A DNA stretch of 6,088 bases from Natrialbaceae archaeon B1-Br10_E2g27. Its GTDB lineage: Archaea; Halobacteriota; Halobacteria; Halobacteriales; Natrialbaceae. The notes under the pieces were generated by a model. The model did no database searches, was not told where the DNA came from, and saw nothing but the letters and a program-made list of their open reading frames with translations. The stretch lies in NCBI GenBank assembly GCA_001563885.1, contig LKMM01000165.1, forward strand, positions 1-6,088. The letters are read 5' to 3'. The first letter of the stretch is position 1, and each line of letters opens with the position of its first letter. This document shows positions 5,600 through 6,088 of this stretch, piece by piece. A program made the translations under genes and the position numbers.

Positions 5600-6010
5600 G
5601 TGATAGGCAATCCTACATATAGGTAGGAATTAGGCTGGGAACGGAGCGATTCCCGCTAGTCCTACGATGGCGGCCTGTCCGCCCCAAGCAATGAGACAGT
5701 AATCGGAACCAGTCAGGTGAACGGTCGGTTCCTACAATGAACCGATGCAGTGCCCGACTGCGTGAAAGCACCACAGAAAGTAACTCCAAGTCCGCCGAAG
5801 TCTGCCGGACTCCCCAAGGCAAAAACAACTTCGGGAGTCCGAACACGACAGAGGATAGGAGTACCGGGGGCTTGGCACTCCCAGCAGTCCCACCCGCTAC
5901 AGTCCGTAAACCCTACACGGATTCTCACCGTGGTGGGGTTCGGTGAGACTGCAAACCTGAAATCTCCAACGCTCAGGATTCCTCCGCGTTCACGCGGAGG
6001 AGGATGTCAA
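5600..6010 (+). ncRNA. Candidate omega-RNA/sotRNA-like structured RNA without a TnpB gene
   Basis: Downstream of the left hairpin the element is non-coding yet full of perfect inverted repeats: TCCTAC/GTAGGA (5611-5628), GGGAA/TTCCC (5637-5654), GGCGG/CCGCC (5669-5683), GGAACC/GGTTCC (5705-5732), AGTCCG/CGGACT (5789-5811), CGGACTCCC/GGGAGTCCG (5806-5841), TCTCACCG/CGGTGAGA (5923-5948) and the right-end hairpin. Known biology: TnpB of IS200/IS605 elements uses an omega-RNA read from the 3' part of the element, ending at the right end and running into flanking DNA as guide; similar sense-overlapping RNAs (sotRNAs) of IS1341-type genes are reported in Halobacterium. I infer that this element kept such an RNA after losing tnpB. 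The 5' limit is a guess, and some of the stretch may be decayed tnpB coding sequence. Confidence 0.5.
5981..6000 (+). repeat. Right-end hairpin of the element
   Basis: CCTCCGCG, loop TTCA, CGCGGAGG: a perfect 8-bp stem with the same loop as the left hairpin but a different stem sequence. It is followed by AGGATG and then TCAA at 6007-6010. In a TnpB system this hairpin is the 3'-terminal stem of the omega-RNA scaffold, and the guide would start right after TCAA. Confidence 0.85.
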
Positions 6011-6088
6011 GAGTCGACGAACGGCCGGCCGAGTGCCTCGAGGTCGACGTGTTCACGAACCAGCGTCGCGGCTCTGTCTGCGGGTGTC
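6007..6088 (-). CDS. C-terminal end of an unidentified protein (partial)
   Basis: On the minus strand an open frame enters from beyond the right edge and ends at TGA (6007-6009). The last 26 residues contain ADRAATLVREHVDLEALG and finish in RPFVDS. The acidic-amphipathic helix pattern and G/C-rich third codon positions are those of a real haloarchaeal gene, but too little is visible to name a family. The gene is convergent with the RHH gene, with the IS-derived element between them. Its stop codon lies inside the TCAA right end of that element, so the stop is supplied by the transposon. Removing the element at TTAT would give TCA TAA in place of TCT TGA, leaving the protein unchanged. Confidence 0.6.
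   Translation of the reverse strand, partial: TPADRAATLVREHVDLEALGRPFVDS

Larger units (their letters stand above)
5492..6010 (+). mobile_element. Non-autonomous IS200/IS605 (IS1341-type) element, 519 bp
   Basis: The ends show the marks of single-strand 'Y1' transposons. There are no terminal inverted repeats; a hairpin sits near each end (5509-5528 and 5981-6000). The right end reads hairpin-AGGATG-TCAA, the usual finish of haloarchaeal tnpB elements, and TCAA is the right-end cleavage tetranucleotide known from IS608. The left end is placed just after TTAT (5488-5491), a target-like tetranucleotide 17 nt before the left hairpin. No tnpA or tnpB survives: every frame is broken by stops, and the longest frames inside (5737-5946 plus, 5613-5846 minus) look like no known protein. 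The element would need TnpA supplied from elsewhere to move. The right end is well supported. The left end is inferred from the hairpin and from the clean empty site that results. An alternative is two overlapping decayed right ends. Confidence 0.72.

Noticed and set aside
5737..5946. 69-codon plus-strand ORF and the 77-codon minus-strand ORF (5613-5846) inside the element
   Set aside because: Neither resembles TnpA, TnpB or a halophile protein. They are low in acidic residues, and the region is better explained as structured non-coding sequence; a small tnpB remnant cannot be excluded.
5509..6000. The two end hairpins as a CRISPR array or as ordinary transcription terminators
   Set aside because: There are only two copies, about 450 bp apart, with different stems and no regular spacers. 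The right one is followed by AGGATG-TCAA as in IS200/IS605 ends, not by a T-tract.

Overview
The window reads as haloarchaeal chromosome, most likely from the Natrialbales or a close relative. The evidence is the high G+C, the very frequent CTCGAG-type words, acidic proteins, TATA/BRE-type promoters placed for leaderless or short-leader transcripts, and families largely confined to haloarchaea (bacterio-opsin-activator HTH_10 regulator, PhiH1-repressor-like winged helix protein, Tat-exported metzincin). Seven protein genes can be supported, two of them cut by the window edges. There is also one doubtful small gene and one transposon-derived element. I see no tRNA, rRNA, CRISPR array or replication origin.

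Layout: (1) 1-549 (+), the C-terminal two thirds of trehalose-6-phosphate phosphatase (otsB). (2) 692-1039 (+), a small PhiH1-repressor-like winged-helix regulator. (3) 1107-1889 (-), a Tat-exported HExxHxxGxxHD metzincin protease, convergent with the regulator. (4) 1890-2251, a gap with a good TATA box but no convincing gene, followed by a hypothetical ORF at 2252-2557 (+). (5) 2565-4523 (-), a 652-residue sensor/regulator with degenerate receiver, PAS, GAF, Bat and HTH_10 domains. (6) 4656-4907 (-), an MTH865-like small protein, divergent from (7) a ribbon-helix-helix protein at 5094-5483 (+). (8) 5492-6010, a 519-bp non-autonomous IS200/IS605 (IS1341-type) element. (9) 6007-6088 (-), the last 26 codons of a gene that runs off the window.

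The genes do not form one pathway. This is a stretch of single regulators and house-keeping or osmolyte genes, mostly monocistronic with their own promoters. The most interesting part is 5484-6010. The element sits in the convergent gap between the RHH gene and the right-edge gene. It has two end hairpins with 8-bp stems and the same TTCA loop, a TTAT left flank and a TCAA right end. Its interior carries neither tnpA nor tnpB but is packed with perfect inverted repeats, which fits an omega-RNA/sotRNA-like transcript left without its TnpB. Precise removal at TTAT|...TCAA| recreates a TCA TAA ending for the right-edge gene, so the inferred insertion swapped that gene's stop codon without changing its protein.
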